NCBI GenBank assembly: GCA_948567375.1 | Contig: OX419756.1 | Span: 66,664,333 to 66,728,332 of the forward strand | Direction of reading: 5' to 3' | DNA: 64,000 nt | Source: Lunularia cruciata | Taxonomy: Eukaryota; Streptophyta; Marchantiopsida; Lunulariales; Lunulariaceae | Shown: positions 50,140-62,651 of the stretch, piece after piece | Layout: every line of letters begins with the position of its first letter | Position numbering within the stretch: the stretch's first letter is position 1 | Notes under the pieces: model-generated | Database searches by the model: none | Told to the model about the DNA's origin: nothing | The model's input: the letters and a program-made list of their open reading frames with translations, nothing else | Position numbers and translations under genes: made by a program

Positions 50140-50628
50140 TGTAACAAACAAACTGTATGGAGTTTACAGACAAGCTGATCAAGACTAACAAAGTAGCAAA
50201 TTAGCCAAATTAGCCAATAATTATATGAATGTTCTAGAAGATCTAGGAAGCTTCTTGGTACCTTCCAAGTATTTGGTAACGTGTATGCCAAGTAGGTGAC
50301 TTCTAGGAGGAAGCTTCCTAACTAGCTTAGCTTGCATGCCAAGTAGATGGTTGCTAGAAGGAAGTGTATTGGGAAGCTTCTTGACTAGTTTAGTTTGCAT
50401 GCCAAGAAGGTAGCTTTTAGAATGAGGCTTCTTGAGAAGCTTCCTTGTTAGCTTACCTTGCACTCTAAGAAGGTTTCTTTTAGGAAGCATCTTGAGATGT
50501 TTCCCAAGAGTCTTGTATATTTCTTATAAATACCAAAGCATAAACTCATGTTAGGCATTTGGACTTTCCCTCATTCAAGAGTCCCAATGTGATCTTTCAT
50601 TTTGATCTTTCTCTCCTTGGTATTAACA
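50140..50628 (+). repeat. Z 3' LTR
   Basis: Starts TGTAACAAACAAACTG after a purine-rich stretch (AGCGGTGGAGGAATA) and ends TATTAACA. It aligns with 41539-42037 and 62652-63048. Possible 5-bp flanks (AGAGA left of Z, AGGTA right of Z) match only partly. Confidence 0.82.
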
Positions 50629-53195
50629 AGGTAGAAGCAATGATTTGTCATATATAATAGGATTCAATTGAGTGGAGAGTCTCATGGGAATTTGAGTGTG
50701 GTTGATAGCAAGAGGGTAAGTAGTTGATCTAGTTATTAAGAACATGAGTGATTGATCTTTATGGAAGGAATATTACAAAAAGAGTGGACTTGTGTATGGG
50801 TTGAAAAAGCAAGTTGGTTTTTATTCAGAGATATGAATTGGACTTTGGTACCCAAGGAAGGGAGTGGAGATGGCATTTTTGCTAGAACTTGTAACATAGA
50901 CTATAATTTTGGGAAAGGTAATGGTTTGTGGTTCTTGTTGTGGAAGAAAATTTTATTGGTTTGTTGGAGCATTTGTTGGTAATGTAGCAATAAAATTTTA
51001 GCATGATTGTTGCACAAAACTGCAAATATGGTGGGATCTCTTGCAAATGTTATGTGTTCTTCATCTAGAGCTGGTTGGAGGTTGAGATTATACAAAGAAG
51101 TGCATCATGCCCATGTTGCACAATTATTTTGGCATTGAGTAAAGTGGTATCCATACTTACCACACCATAAGTACTATATGTTAGTATGGAGGTTTAGACA
51201 TTCTGGTTTGTATGGCCAGATCCTATATAAATGGTGCAAAAGATGGTTGGAATGAGGATAGTGTCAAATAGTAGAGCATGTTGTCCCCTTAGCTATAGTT
51301 ATTAAACCTTGGTAATCATGGTATTGATTACTTCTTGTAACCTATCTTTGATGGTCATAGCAGATATGGAGCTTGTCTTTGGGAGAGATTGAGTTGTTTG
51401 TAAGATGACAAGGAGTAGATTAGTAGAAATAGGGAAAATGGATCACCATGCTTTCTCTAAACAAAATTCTTAAGCTTTTGGCATAAATTGATGCTTGGAT
51501 GCTTTTGGCAAGAGAGTCTATTTTATTGTTTTGGCCTTTTGGAGAGAGAGTAATTCCATTGTATTGTTTGGAGGATATTTTTGGACCATTTTTCCATGAC
51601 GATACTAGGAGGTTGAGAGTTAAGTTGTAAAAAGAGCACTTGGGAAGCAAAGCAAAACACCAAGGTATGGGTTAGGTCTGTCTCTTCTTGAACTCTTTGA
51701 GTTACTTTGTTATTTTTTCCTAGTTGCCAAGGATAGTGAAGTACAACTTGGAACTTGGTATAAGTTGATACCAATCAACTTGGAACAATAGCTCCAATTG
51801 GTGAACCAACTTCCCATTATGCAAGTGAAGCATTGAGCAATTTTTTGGACTTTTAACTTTTGGGTAAATTGAATTGTGTGTTTTGCATATGGATTTGAAT
51901 TGGTTAAGCAAGGCTTGGAATGTTTTTCCCAAGTTACCAAAGAATATGATAGTGTTAGATTGGATGTAGTCAATTGGTCTCCATGAGCAACAAACAAAAG
52001 GAGTGCCGAGAGATAGTGGTTGCTTGGACAATAGATTTATTGGAGTAAGGATCTGCCAATGAAGATCAAGGTAGAAGTTTTTTGAAGGTGCAGCCAAGGT
52101 CAAAAGTTGGGCCACAATCAAAGTATGAGAAAAGACACAAACAGATTATGTAATATGAAAGGATGCAAGTGATATGAAAGAAATGCTTTGTAGCAACGCC
52201 AAAATGTCTATTGGATTGAAGAACATTGTACTCAAGGAACTCATAGATACTAAGGAGGTAAACCAAGACTACAAACAAGACTAGTGAACTAAAGACTTTT
52301 TATGAATGGATCATAGTTTAAGATCTTGGATTCTAGCAAGACTCCCGGATCCTTTGAATGATATTTAGATATGTGATCTAATCTTTTCCCTAAAGAGCAG
52401 CTCTAGGCTTTTGCCTCTACTTGCACTATCTAGAAGTTTACTAATTTTAGAGTTAAATATCTATAACTTATACAAGGTGTTTTTCTGTTCCCAAGTAATC
52501 TGCAACCTTGTTCTTAAAGTTTAGGTAGCTAGTGGTCCAATCTGCCCAATAGTCTATTCTATCCTCTTGCTTGTTCCGCTCCATGCTCTTATTATGCCTT
52601 CAATGAATATTCTCCTTGATCCTCACATTTTATAATCCCAGCTTATAACTTTTAATGATCTTGATTCCTTCTTCAATATTATCATCTCAATAATTAAATT
52701 TTATTTTCTCTATTATAATATTTCCATTGTATCAAATTGTAGTCACAATAGAGGTTATATTTTTTCACATATATTTTGAAGTCATAAATAGAAATTACAA
52801 TAGTATATTTTTTAAAGAGAACATAAAGGTAATATATTAAATGGAATTTTGAAGTTTTATTGAAGTTAAAGGTAATATATTAGTATATTAAACTCCTATA
52901 TTGAAGTTTTGGAGCTTCAATATTAATGTTAGAATATTTTGTAGATAGATCTTTTGACTTTGATTCCATATTTTGATAGGTCATTGAATTTCTTGTTCAA
53001 AATGCAAATTTGCTATCTAGGAACAAGATCAATAATCTGAAACAAGATGAAACCTACATAAAGTTTTTATGTTGTTTGGCCAAGAATCTGCATACATCCA
53101 TAGTTGCATTAATGTTTTATTAGAGTACTCTATCGCTGATTTATAATGTGCTCTTGTAATTGCGCAAGCTCTCACATCTGAATTGTCATATGGGG
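50629..53195. other. Unassigned AT-rich DNA between Z and T11
   Basis: Only short open stretches, none with a motif I recognise. The part 52640-53180 is especially AT-rich. No LTR edge, RNA gene or inverted repeat was found by eye. Confidence 0.5.
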
Positions 53196-55039
53196 TGCTA
53201 GGTACCTACATTTTTCATTTTGGATGAGTTTTGAAGAAAAAGTACCTTGCTGAAACCAAATTGAAACCAAATGGAGAAGAAATGAGTGAAACCTATGTTT
53301 TGAGCAGGCCCAAGGAAGTCAAATTTGTTAGAGGAAGAAAAACTTGGATTAGATGCTAAAGGAGTGCAGACCTGAAGGAGGAATAGAAGTTGCAGGTCAG
53401 GATTATTGCGGGAGCTGTATCTCATTGAAGACATCTCCAAATCATGCGCGTTATGTCTCGTTGCAAGCATGTCATCTAAGGCTTTCCATAGCTATCAAAA
53501 TCATAGAGTTTAGAAGTTTGTAGAAAAATAACAAGCATTTGAAGTTTTAAGAGTAGATGTATAAAGTAGTTGAGTGTCTTGGGGTTATCTTCTTTGGGTC
53601 TATGTTCTTTGGGTTTCTACGACTTCAAGTTAGAAATTTCTTTGCCTCAAGACAAAGATGACTAGATCTGAGGTAGTCAGACCTTGGAGTGCAGTGAAGG
53701 TGACTTTGGGAGTCTTGCCAAAGGCATCAAAGGAAATTAGAGTAGAGAAAGAAGATATTTATGATACCTATGATTTCAGTTTCAGTTCTAATTGAAGATA
53801 GGATAGAATTAGAAGAGAAATAGTAGTCACATACGAACCCAAAGTGCAAGATCAGACAGTAAGTGTCTTTGGGTCAGTTACATGAGTGATTAGGGGAAAG
53901 TGGGGTATAAATTGAAGGCGTAGATAGAGTACCCATGCTTTCAATTAGAATTCTTGACGAGGATGTAGTAGAATTAGCAAACAAATTAATAGTAGTTAGA
54001 CCCAAAGTAAAAGAGGTAGGAGTGCAAGTGTCTTTGGATTTTGACACTTGACACTTTAGAGAAGAGTGGGTGGGGAGATAAAGAGTTAGAAAGGTTACCC
54101 ATGACCTCAATTGTAATTTGTAGTGAAGAAGTGGTAGAGATAGCAAAGGAATTAGTAGAATAAGATAGACCCAAAGAAGGAGAAATACTTGGAGGATCTT
54201 CAAGTGTAGAAGTTGAAGTAGAAGTAGACATTGGATTGGAGTAGTAATAATTTTGAGATATGAAGAGGAAGATATGAAGAGATGCATTGTCATTTTGGAT
54301 CTATAGGTTTATAGAGTTTGTTGTAGAATGGTATAGTTGTTAGCAACTATCGATTGCTCTACTATTTAAAGGAGGCATTTGTAGTGTTATGTTGTTCAAT
54401 ATTCATTTTTTTGAGAATAGATAAAGCAAAGTGCTGATTTCAGTGCTTGTTGCTTGAGCTTAATTCCAAGTATCAATTATGCATTTGTGTTTGTGAGTGT
54501 GTGGAGAATTTTGAAGTGCAAGTAGTGTGCTTGTTGGATGTTGGATTCCATAGCCTTGATCTTCATTTTGTGTGTTTGATCTTGAGTGAAGTGCAATCAG
54601 AGCAATGCCTTGACAGATTTGAGAGGAATTGTAGTGCTAGTAGTATTCTAAAATTGTGAGAACAATGCAGTGTTGATGTGAAGCAATTTTGATTGAGGAA
54701 GTTGTGCCTTTAGTGGAGGGGTGGAATACAATTTTGAGTTGAAGTTATTTTGCAGTGAAGTGCCATTTTTGGGAGAGATTGAATCATCACATTCAAGATT
54801 TTTTGGAAAAATTTGACGGAGTTGTGATTATAGTTGACAAATTGTTGTGATAAGACTATGAATCAATGCTTGTTAATCTCTTCTAGGTGTAATTTCTACC
54901 TAAGAGATTAAAGACGCAACCAAGAAAAACTACTTGTTACTATTTGACTTTGTATTTGGACATTTTTGACCAATATCTCTACATGAACAAACTTTACTTA
55001 CCTGATTACCACAAAAGTTATATTTGCCAGGTTGTCATA
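53196..55039 (+). mobile_element. T11, short-form T copy
   Basis: The 5' end is diverged (GGTACCTACATTTTTCATTTT from about 53201) and the 3' end is GGTTGTCATA at 55039. It contains the short-form 5' block at 53330-53560, repeated CTTTGGGTC phrases, an EVDIGLE-type acidic end near 54220 and TATTTAAAG at 54363. The target duplication is not readable at these borders. Fossil with many breaks. Confidence 0.85.
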
Positions 55040-57659
55040 AGTGATTCCCTTGACCTCTTAAGGTGGCTTCCCTTGACTCTAGCTTGCTGACCTAACAGCA
55101 AGACCACAACCACATGCCAAGGTTTTTATAAAGTCATGAATTGAAATACCCCAGTCAGACTCTAAACTCAACATTTCTTTATATAGTAAGCTTGCCTTCT
55201 CTAATAGTTAATTTTTTTAAAGTCTTGCTTCAAAATTATAAGATGTACCACCATCAAATAATATTTTTTGATATCAATCTATTATTTCAAAAGCTTTCTT
55301 TTCATAGTTGATTCTCTTTTTAGTTAGAATTGTATTGTCGAATTTGATTTGCAAAGCTAAATCTCAATTATTGAATACAAAATTTTATGTTCAAGTAATC
55401 AAAAAAGCTAACCAAATCTTTTTTCAAAATTGTTGACCAAAGAATAGTACAACATCTCTATGAAATAATAATGGATACTTGAGGTTGCTTCACTTTATTC
55501 AAATTCTCTACATTTATTGAAAGAAGTTAGAGAATGATCAAAATTGTTTTTTTTCTATTCCTATCTTGATCAATATGTATTATGAGTTGATAATATAGGA
55601 ATCTTGGCCATTTTGGATATGGTTTATTCCTCAATAGGTGTTTTACAATAAGCATGCTTACTCTTATACTATTAAAACTATCCATATATTAGAGTGTTAT
55701 ATAAAATACCCCTTAATATTTTTTTAACTCCCACCTACATACTCATATCTATCATGACATTTATAACACCAAAGCTAGTTTGCTAGGATGTTGTAGTGGT
55801 AGTTTTGGCAGTCATAGTTATTTTGGTACTTGCTCATGGACTACTTGATGGTGGTCATATTTCATGTTAGGGCTACTAATCACATAGTGAGACCCACCAT
55901 CATTGGCACCATTTTCTACTTCAAATGTACCATTAGCGGTGCCACTAGGGCTAGAGACCTAGGTCAAACAAGGGATATACTTTTGAAGTGTAGATCCAAA
56001 GAGTTCTCTTCTCAAATGTTGAGCCTTCAAGTTCTTAGCTATGGTGGATAGAGGCCGGCAAGCATCACCTAGAGTCTCTTAGCTAGGGTGGATGTAGTTT
56101 GATTGTAATCAATGCTTGATTGTTGGCAAATTTTTTAGTGAAGAATCAAGTATAGATCTGATTTGAGCATGATTTGAATGGAAAAATGAGTAGATTTTAT
56201 CAAAGAAGTGAGAGTCAAGGGGAAATTGGGTGTAGGAGCTCAAGGCATAGGTGGTACCTCCAAGCTTGGTTAATTATTGATACATTTCATTGTGGTCCTA
56301 GATTTCTATGGGAGTAATCATGTACAGAAGCCATATTCAAAATGATGTAGATTTGGTAGTAAGGTAGATGATGTGCAAAAGTGGCAGTCAACTTTATGAG
56401 AATTGAGTCAATTTGAGACAATGGGTGTTCAATTTGTGCCCAAGGAAGTGAAATCAAAGTCGATTTTGTGTGAATTGAAACCAAAGTGCAAAAAAGGAGG
56501 TGGATTTGGCGGTCAGGCAATTGTAGAAGAAGAGCGTCAGATTGGTAAAGGTTCTCTAGATTTAAAGGTCAAGTTGGTGGAGGTTTTCTAAAGTTGGTGG
56601 TTGCCCAAATTGCCTAGCTAGTGTCATGGTGAAGGTTAGCCAAATTTAGAGAGAGTTTGAATTAGCAAGAAGAAAGGCCTCATTTAGCATTTAGAGGATT
56701 TGAGGCATAAGGCTAGAGAGGCTAATATGCTAGCATGAGGCTAGCCAATTTAGATGAGTCTTGAGTAATCAGTTGTTGCAATTTTCCTAAGTTTGAACCC
56801 CATGTCTTTGGTTCCTAAACTAGTGGCCTAGCCAATTGGTCCACCTTCACTTGTTATCCAAGTGATAGGTTGATTGATAGCTATACACATGTAGCTTTGG
56901 CTAAGAGAAGCAATTTGATTCTAGCCTTGGTGATCTTGGTATCTAAGGAATTGTATGCACTCCTATTATGTCAAATGCCAAATGGTGGTAGAGTCAATCC
57001 AATGTTGATTTATGAGATGGAGGTTCTTGTGCTTGAACCCCTCCATTCTCTACTTCTTGTTTGTGCACCAAGTTTGTATGAGGTGCATTGACATTGGTGA
57101 TCTTGTGTGCCCTTGATAGTGAAATTAGAGTGATTAACAATCAAATTACCTATGTTTCTCTTTGGTAAGGTAGGAAGTGATGACTTGCAAACTATGAGAG
57201 TGCATGTTATGATAGCAGGTTGTAGATCACCCTTTCTCCTAGTGTAATTGTCATAATTAGAGCTACATTAATGAGTGGTATTTAGTTGATGGTAGGGTAC
57301 TTGTGGTGGTTATGGTTATGATTTAAGTTACACTATCACGATTGAGTTGTTTGGGATTCCAAAGTAGATATTGCTACAATACATGGTGCACTTATATAAA
57401 GTGGCACTTGATATCAACTTGTATCTCATGTCCTAATCAAGTATACTATCTCTAATTTGGAGTTTGATACAAGAGTTGATTCAATTGAGAGAGCATTTGG
57501 TATGTTCACATTGTTATTGTGGGAAATAGACAAAATTTATGGGGCTTCCAAAGGCCACAAGTACTACTTTGGTACAATGGGCACTATTTAATTTGATGAC
57601 TTTATTTAAGAGTTTGATAGTTGATGTGATCTACAACAAATGTGAAATCTGAATTTGTT
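55040..57659. other. Unassigned DNA right of T11
   Basis: AT-rich, with short interrupted reading frames. I see no family-diagnostic motif in 55040-57659. It may belong to the same old retroelement as the gag-like stretch that follows. Confidence 0.4.
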
Positions 57660-59051
57660 CACACCCTCCATGGCATAGAAGAGGTTGTTCCAACACTTGG
57701 AGGTTCCATTGATGGATGATTATCATGAGTTCAAAGAACTCACTTGGAGGAGATCAAGCTATGGAGATTTATCAATCTCCAAACTACATCTCTATCACTT
57801 CAAGCTCGGTTTCTAGGGGTCAATTGACAATAACCACAAGTTCTAGCTCTAGTAGAATTGGTGTATCTAGTAGAAGTGCACTACTTGGAGATGGTGCTAC
57901 TGTGAATAGAGGTACCACTATAAGAGGTGGTGCAATATTAGGGTTTAATCCCATGGTGGATTTCTTCTAATATTTGAGGAGAACTACCAAGGAGTGCAGG
58001 CTGATAAGTTGAGGAGCTTGCAAGAGTTCTAATGGAAGGCTAGAAAGAGACCATGTGAAACATGCAATTGCTTGAGATGGCTGATTAGTTTCACTCAAAG
58101 AGTGATTGAGGCCAAAGTAGTCCAATTTTGGTTCGGGATCCTAGACAAGGAATTGCAACAAAGAGTACATGATGCTACATTGTTATAGGCTACCTCACCT
58201 CCTTTGGCAATGGTCTTTAGTTTGGTTGAGTGCATTGAGCTCAACATGGAAATAGTGGTGACATTTGGATTTGGTAGGGAGACTTCATAATTGTTACTTC
58301 TTCTAAAGTGCAACAAAGTGCACAACATCACATTGGCTTCCAAGGGCAAAGTGGATAGCTTAGATCTTAGGTAGCAAATAGAAGACCTCATATAGCTCGA
58401 TCCTTACTTTTATTCTTGGGTCAATAGCAACCAATGACTGGTGGTGTTGGTTATTGGACTTGTGGTGGACCTCATCATAAGAGAGAGTGTACTTAGAGCA
58501 GTGGACATGATACCTTTGGTGCATCATAACCAACATAAAGATAGTGTGACCATTGCCATTTGGTCACACCAATGACCAATGCTTTGACCTTCACCTAGAG
58601 TTGTAGAGTGGTAGCGCCACTATGGTATGTATAGAGGAGCTCCATGTCATGGAGGACAAGGTGGTAGAGGTGGTGATAGAGGACCCACACTTGGTAGGTG
58701 CACAATACTTGCCCTTGCTTCTAAACAGCTATGGCTACTCATTCAATAATTGGAGCATAGATTGGCTAGCATGGCCATAGCTCAAAGCATGTCAGATTTG
58801 GGTGAGACTTCCACTCTCTTATGTTGGTGATAGAGACATCTTGGACATTATATGCAGAACAACATAGGTAGATGCATCTTCCATAGTGACTAGGAGTGCA
58901 ATACATGCTCCAAAGCCTAGATGAGCATCAATGGAGTTGGACTCATAAAGAGGAGAGGATAGTAGACAAGTCAAACTCCCCCTATCTTTCACACTCTTTG
59001 AAGCATTATAGACAACATCCATGGTTCTTAGATATCATAGTGTATGTGTGG
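57660..59051 (+). pseudogene. Possible decayed gag region (W), family unknown
   Basis: A stretch at about 58080-58180 translates as AKVVQFWFGILDKELQQRVH, the kind of sequence seen in retrotransposon gag cores. Further on, 58649-58690 translates as a glycine- and arginine-rich run (HGGQGGRGGDRGPT), as often found near gag zinc knuckles. A serine-rich open stretch (57716-57970) precedes them. No protease or RT was found after it. Very decayed; the assignment is tentative. Confidence 0.3.
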
Positions 59052-60963
59052 TGTGGTACCCACATTTTTCATTTTGGATGAGTGTTGAAGAAGAAGTGCC
59101 TTGTTGAAACCAAATTGAAACCAAATAGAGAAGAAATGAGAGGAAACTTGTGTTTTAATCAAATCCAAGGAAGTAGAATTTGTATTGGAAGAAGAAGGAC
59201 TCGGATTGCATCAAACCCAAAGAAGCTTACTTCGTGTCAGAGGAGGAAAAACTCGGATCAGATGTTGAAGGAGTGCAGACCCAAAGGAGGAATGGAAGTT
59301 GTAGGTCAGGATTCTTGCAAGAGCCATATCTCAATGATGAAAATTTCAAATCATGCGTGCTATATCTCGTTGGAAGCGTCTTGTTTAGGACTTTCCATTG
59401 ATACCAAAATCGTAGAGTTTAAATGTCTATAGCAGAAGTTACAAGCATTTGAAGTTTTGGGAGTAGATGTACAGAGTAGTTTAGTGTCTTTGGGTTGGTG
59501 TGTTTGGGTCTAAACAACTTTGGACTTCGGGTTTACATGAGTTTGGGTCTAAAGACTTTGCCTCAAGACAAATATGATTCAACCCAAGGTAGTTGGACAT
59601 CAGATGTAGGAGTCTTTGGGTCAGATATTTGAAGCGTCTAAAATAGTTAGGATAGGGAAAGAAAATATTTAGGATGCCCATGACTTCAATTTCAATCTGA
59701 TTGAAGATAAGATATAATTATGAGAGAAATAGTAATAGTGCAAGAACCCAAAGTGTAAGATCAAACAATAAGTGTCTTCAACTGAATAACATGAGCAATA
59801 AGTCCGAAGTGGGTTACAAATTGAAGGCGTAGACATTGTACCTATGCTTTTAATTATAATTATTGATGATGATATAATAGAATTAGCAAAGGAATTGATA
59901 GTAGTTAGACCCAAAGTAGATGAGGTAGGAGTAAAAATGTTTTTGGAGTTACCATCGGAGATATTAGAGAAGAGTGGGTTGGGAGATAGAGATTTAGACA
60001 TGTTACCTATGATAGGAATTGTAGATCAAGAAGGAGAAGTAGTAGAATTGATGCCAGAATTAGTAGTTGTGAAACCCAAGGATATAGTAGTATGTGAGGT
60101 TACTTTGGGTTTGGGATTGGGATTGGAAGCCGAGGAAGAAGTAGACATCAGATTGAAATAGTAATAGTTTTGAGATATGAAGAGGCAAATATAAAGGGGT
60201 GCATTGTCATTTTGGATCTGCAAGGTAGGAAGAGTTGTTAGAAAATGGTATTGTTGTTAAATAACTACTAAATTGCTTCACTATTTAAAGGTGGCATTTG
60301 TAGTCATATGTTGTTCAATGCTCATAATTTCTAAGAATAGATAATAAAAAAAAGTGCTATGAAGCCGTGCTCGTTGTTTGAGCTTAATTTTGAGTATCAA
60401 CTATGTTTGTATGTTTGTGAGTGTGTGGAGAATTTTGAAGTGCAAATAAGTGTGTTTGTTGGATCTTGGATTCCGCAGCCTTGATCTTCATCCTGTGTGT
60501 TTGATCTTGAGTGAGGTGCAATCAGAGCAATGCCCTGACAGATCTGAGAGAATTGTAGTGTTGGTAGTATTTTGCATTTGTGAGTGCAGCGTAGTGTTGA
60601 TGTGAAGCAATTTTGATCAAGGAAGTTGTGCCTTCAATGGAGGGGTGGAACACAATTCTAAGGCAAAGTTGTTTTACAGTGAAGTGCCATTTTTGGGAGG
60701 GCTTGAATCATCACAATCAAGATTATTTGGAAAGATTTGATGGAGTTGTGATTATGGGTGACAAATTGTTGTGACAAGACTGCAAATCAGTGTTTGTTAC
60801 TCTCTTTTGGGTGTAGTTGCTACCTAATAGATTCAAAATGAAAACAAGCAGGACTACATTGTGACATTTGACTTCGTATTTGACCAATTTTGACCAGTAT
60901 CTCTATGAGAAGGAACTTTATTTATCTGATTACCACAAGATTGATATTTGCCAGGTTGTCACA
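59052..60963 (+). mobile_element. T12, complete-ended short-form T copy
   Basis: Starts TGTGGTACCCACA and ends GGTTGTCACA (1,912 bp). The flanks TGTGG (59047-59051) and TGTTG (60964-60968) differ by one base, a probable decayed target duplication. An open 116-codon stretch at 59082-59432 carries the short-form block (GQDSCKSHIS, HACYISLEAS, GLSIDTKI). A second open stretch at 59844-60161 carries the EKSGLGDRDLDML and AEEEVDI end shared with the long form. TATTTAAAG is at 60282. The best preserved short form here, with few breaks. Confidence 0.92.
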
Positions 60964-61793
60964 TGTTGTAGGTGGTGATGGAATGCATGATAGACTAGAT
61001 GTTAGTAAGCTATCTGCTACTAGGTAGATTGAGTCTAGCATGATGTTGTGGGTGGCTCAATTAATTATGTGCTTCTTTTCATTCTTAGTCAATGATATAG
61101 TTACATTGGGAGTTGACCCAACTCCAATTTTTTGGTTAGTTGCCACACTTTGTGAGAGTATGGATGATGTGATTCTTACTTTTAGAGCAAGGTGGTTGAT
61201 AGTGGAGCTCACTTGGTTGAGGAGGATGGGATCAATTCAACTACCAACGGTTTATGGCAAGCAACAACAAATAGGTTGGGGAAGTTACCAACTAGGCCTA
61301 CCTTTGAGCAAGCTTGGTTCACACTTGGAGTTGTCCTATTGGATAACTAGAGTGAGATTTTTCATTTGGTAGGACCTTCAAGAAAGGTCTATACATCATA
61401 GAGTATCCTATTAGATAATAGTGTGTAGTCCCTTATGTTGGGGAAGGTTGTAGTTGTCGGTCTTGAGCTATGGAAGACCAATGTAGAGATATTCATTTTA
61501 GATCCATATATCTCTAGGGTGGTTTTACACATTGCATCACATGTAGAGAGCTCATTGTCCAAATTCAACCTAATCATCTGATTGATAGCTTGTGGTGAGA
61601 GCTTAGGCCATTGTGATAATAGTAGAGTCGTATGAGGTGCTAGTTGGTAGAGCAATGTATACTCCATGGGTTTTAGTATTGATTATTGGGAGGAGATAAC
61701 TTCTTATAGGCCAGGCTGGCAGTCAAGTGAGGGATGAGTATATCACCTTTTGGTGCACTTTAGTAATGGCAATCTTGACTCACTACAATCAAG
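60964..61793. other. Unassigned DNA between T12 and a solo LTR
   Basis: Continues the sequence left of T12. An open stretch at 61040-61372 has no recognisable domain. Nothing else is seen. Confidence 0.4.
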
Positions 61794-62538
61794 TGTAATA
61801 CCAAGAGCTAGCCATATGATCTAGATGTGAAATTTGGTTCTGTAACATTTGGAATGATGTTATATATGATGGACAAAATAGATCAGATAGAAATATCACC
61901 AAAAGAGTACAATAGGGCAAAAACTAAAATAGACTTGAAAACCCTAGAACCAATAACTAGACTTATGAATTAAAGGTGAGAATTGGGTTGGTAACATATG
62001 GAAGGATCTTACACATGATGGACTAAATAGATTAGAAAGACATATCACCAAAAGGAGACTTCTACTAATAGAGTTGGGACCAAAATATGCTTGAAATCTT
62101 TGAAGGCAATTTCAAAGGCCTAAACAAATGAATTAGGCCTTAAAAATATACATATTCCCCCCCCCCCCCTCCTCTTGCAAACTGTGGAAATGTTGGCCTT
62201 CCTTCCTCTTGGTTTGTCTCATCAAGAGCTTTCTAACTGTACCTCACCCATGTGATTTTGAGATTCCTACCAGAAGATTCCCTAAAAGATTCCCTTTGGT
62301 CAAAGCTTGCTTGACCAACCAGATAGGACCAAGACTGACATGTCACCCATCCAAGTAAGTAATCCAAGGGTGTAGCTTTCTGACATGTCACCTATCCATG
62401 TGCCTAATCCTATGGTGGAGCTTCCTTGGAGTAGATCCCCTTTGTCTACATAATAAAGAGAAGGTGCTCCTTTGGGACATCAGAGGATTGAGTGTGAAAT
62501 CTATGTTTTCTCTCTTCTCTTGTCCTTGGAATATTACA
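61794..62538 (+). repeat. Solo LTR of the Y family
   Basis: Starts TGTAATACC and ends ATATTACA (745 bp). TCAAG stands on both sides (61789-61793 and 62539-62543), a clean 5-bp target duplication with no internal element region, so this is a solo LTR left by recombination between two LTRs. It is longer than the 605-610 bp of other Y LTRs because its 5' part is duplicated in tandem. A run of 13 C lies at 62157-62169. Confidence 0.92.
61811..62108 (+). repeat. Tandem duplication of about 149 bp inside the Y-type solo LTR
   Basis: Landmarks recur with a 149-bp offset: GTAAC near 61842 and 61991, TATATGATGGAC versus CACATGATGGAC, and ATATCACCAAAAG. The other Y LTRs carry this stretch once. The two units have diverged, so the duplication is not recent. 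Confidence 0.75.
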
Positions 62539-62651
62539 TCAAGGACCATGACATCCATTTCAACTTTCAATGGTTCAATTACTTGGCTTGGTGACTTATT
62601 AGAGGGGAATTCCCATGTGGAGGATACTCTAGTACCAAAAGAGATCATTAG

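Larger units (their letters stand above)
41539..50628 (+). mobile_element. Z, chromovirus-type Ty3/gypsy element with both LTRs, interrupted by T10
   Basis: Order: 5' LTR (41539-42037), primer-binding site TGGTATAAGAGC (42039-42050), gag (42080-42707 and 46505-46640), protease (about 46960-47200), RT (47690-48130: [39 protein letters not shown]), RNase H (48480-48720), integrase (about 48960-49700, with MIVVFVDKLSKQIHL), chromodomain (49924-50109), purine tract and 3' LTR (50140-50628). The chromodomain after integrase identifies a chromovirus, a group whose chromodomain steers integration to particular chromatin. LTRs differ clearly by eye, so it is old. Many breaks. Confidence 0.88.

Noticed and set aside
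62157-62169. C13 run as a G-quadruplex or assembly error of note
   Set aside because: It is a single run, not four spaced runs. The second Y LTR has a C run at the same position, so it is kept only as an LTR trait.
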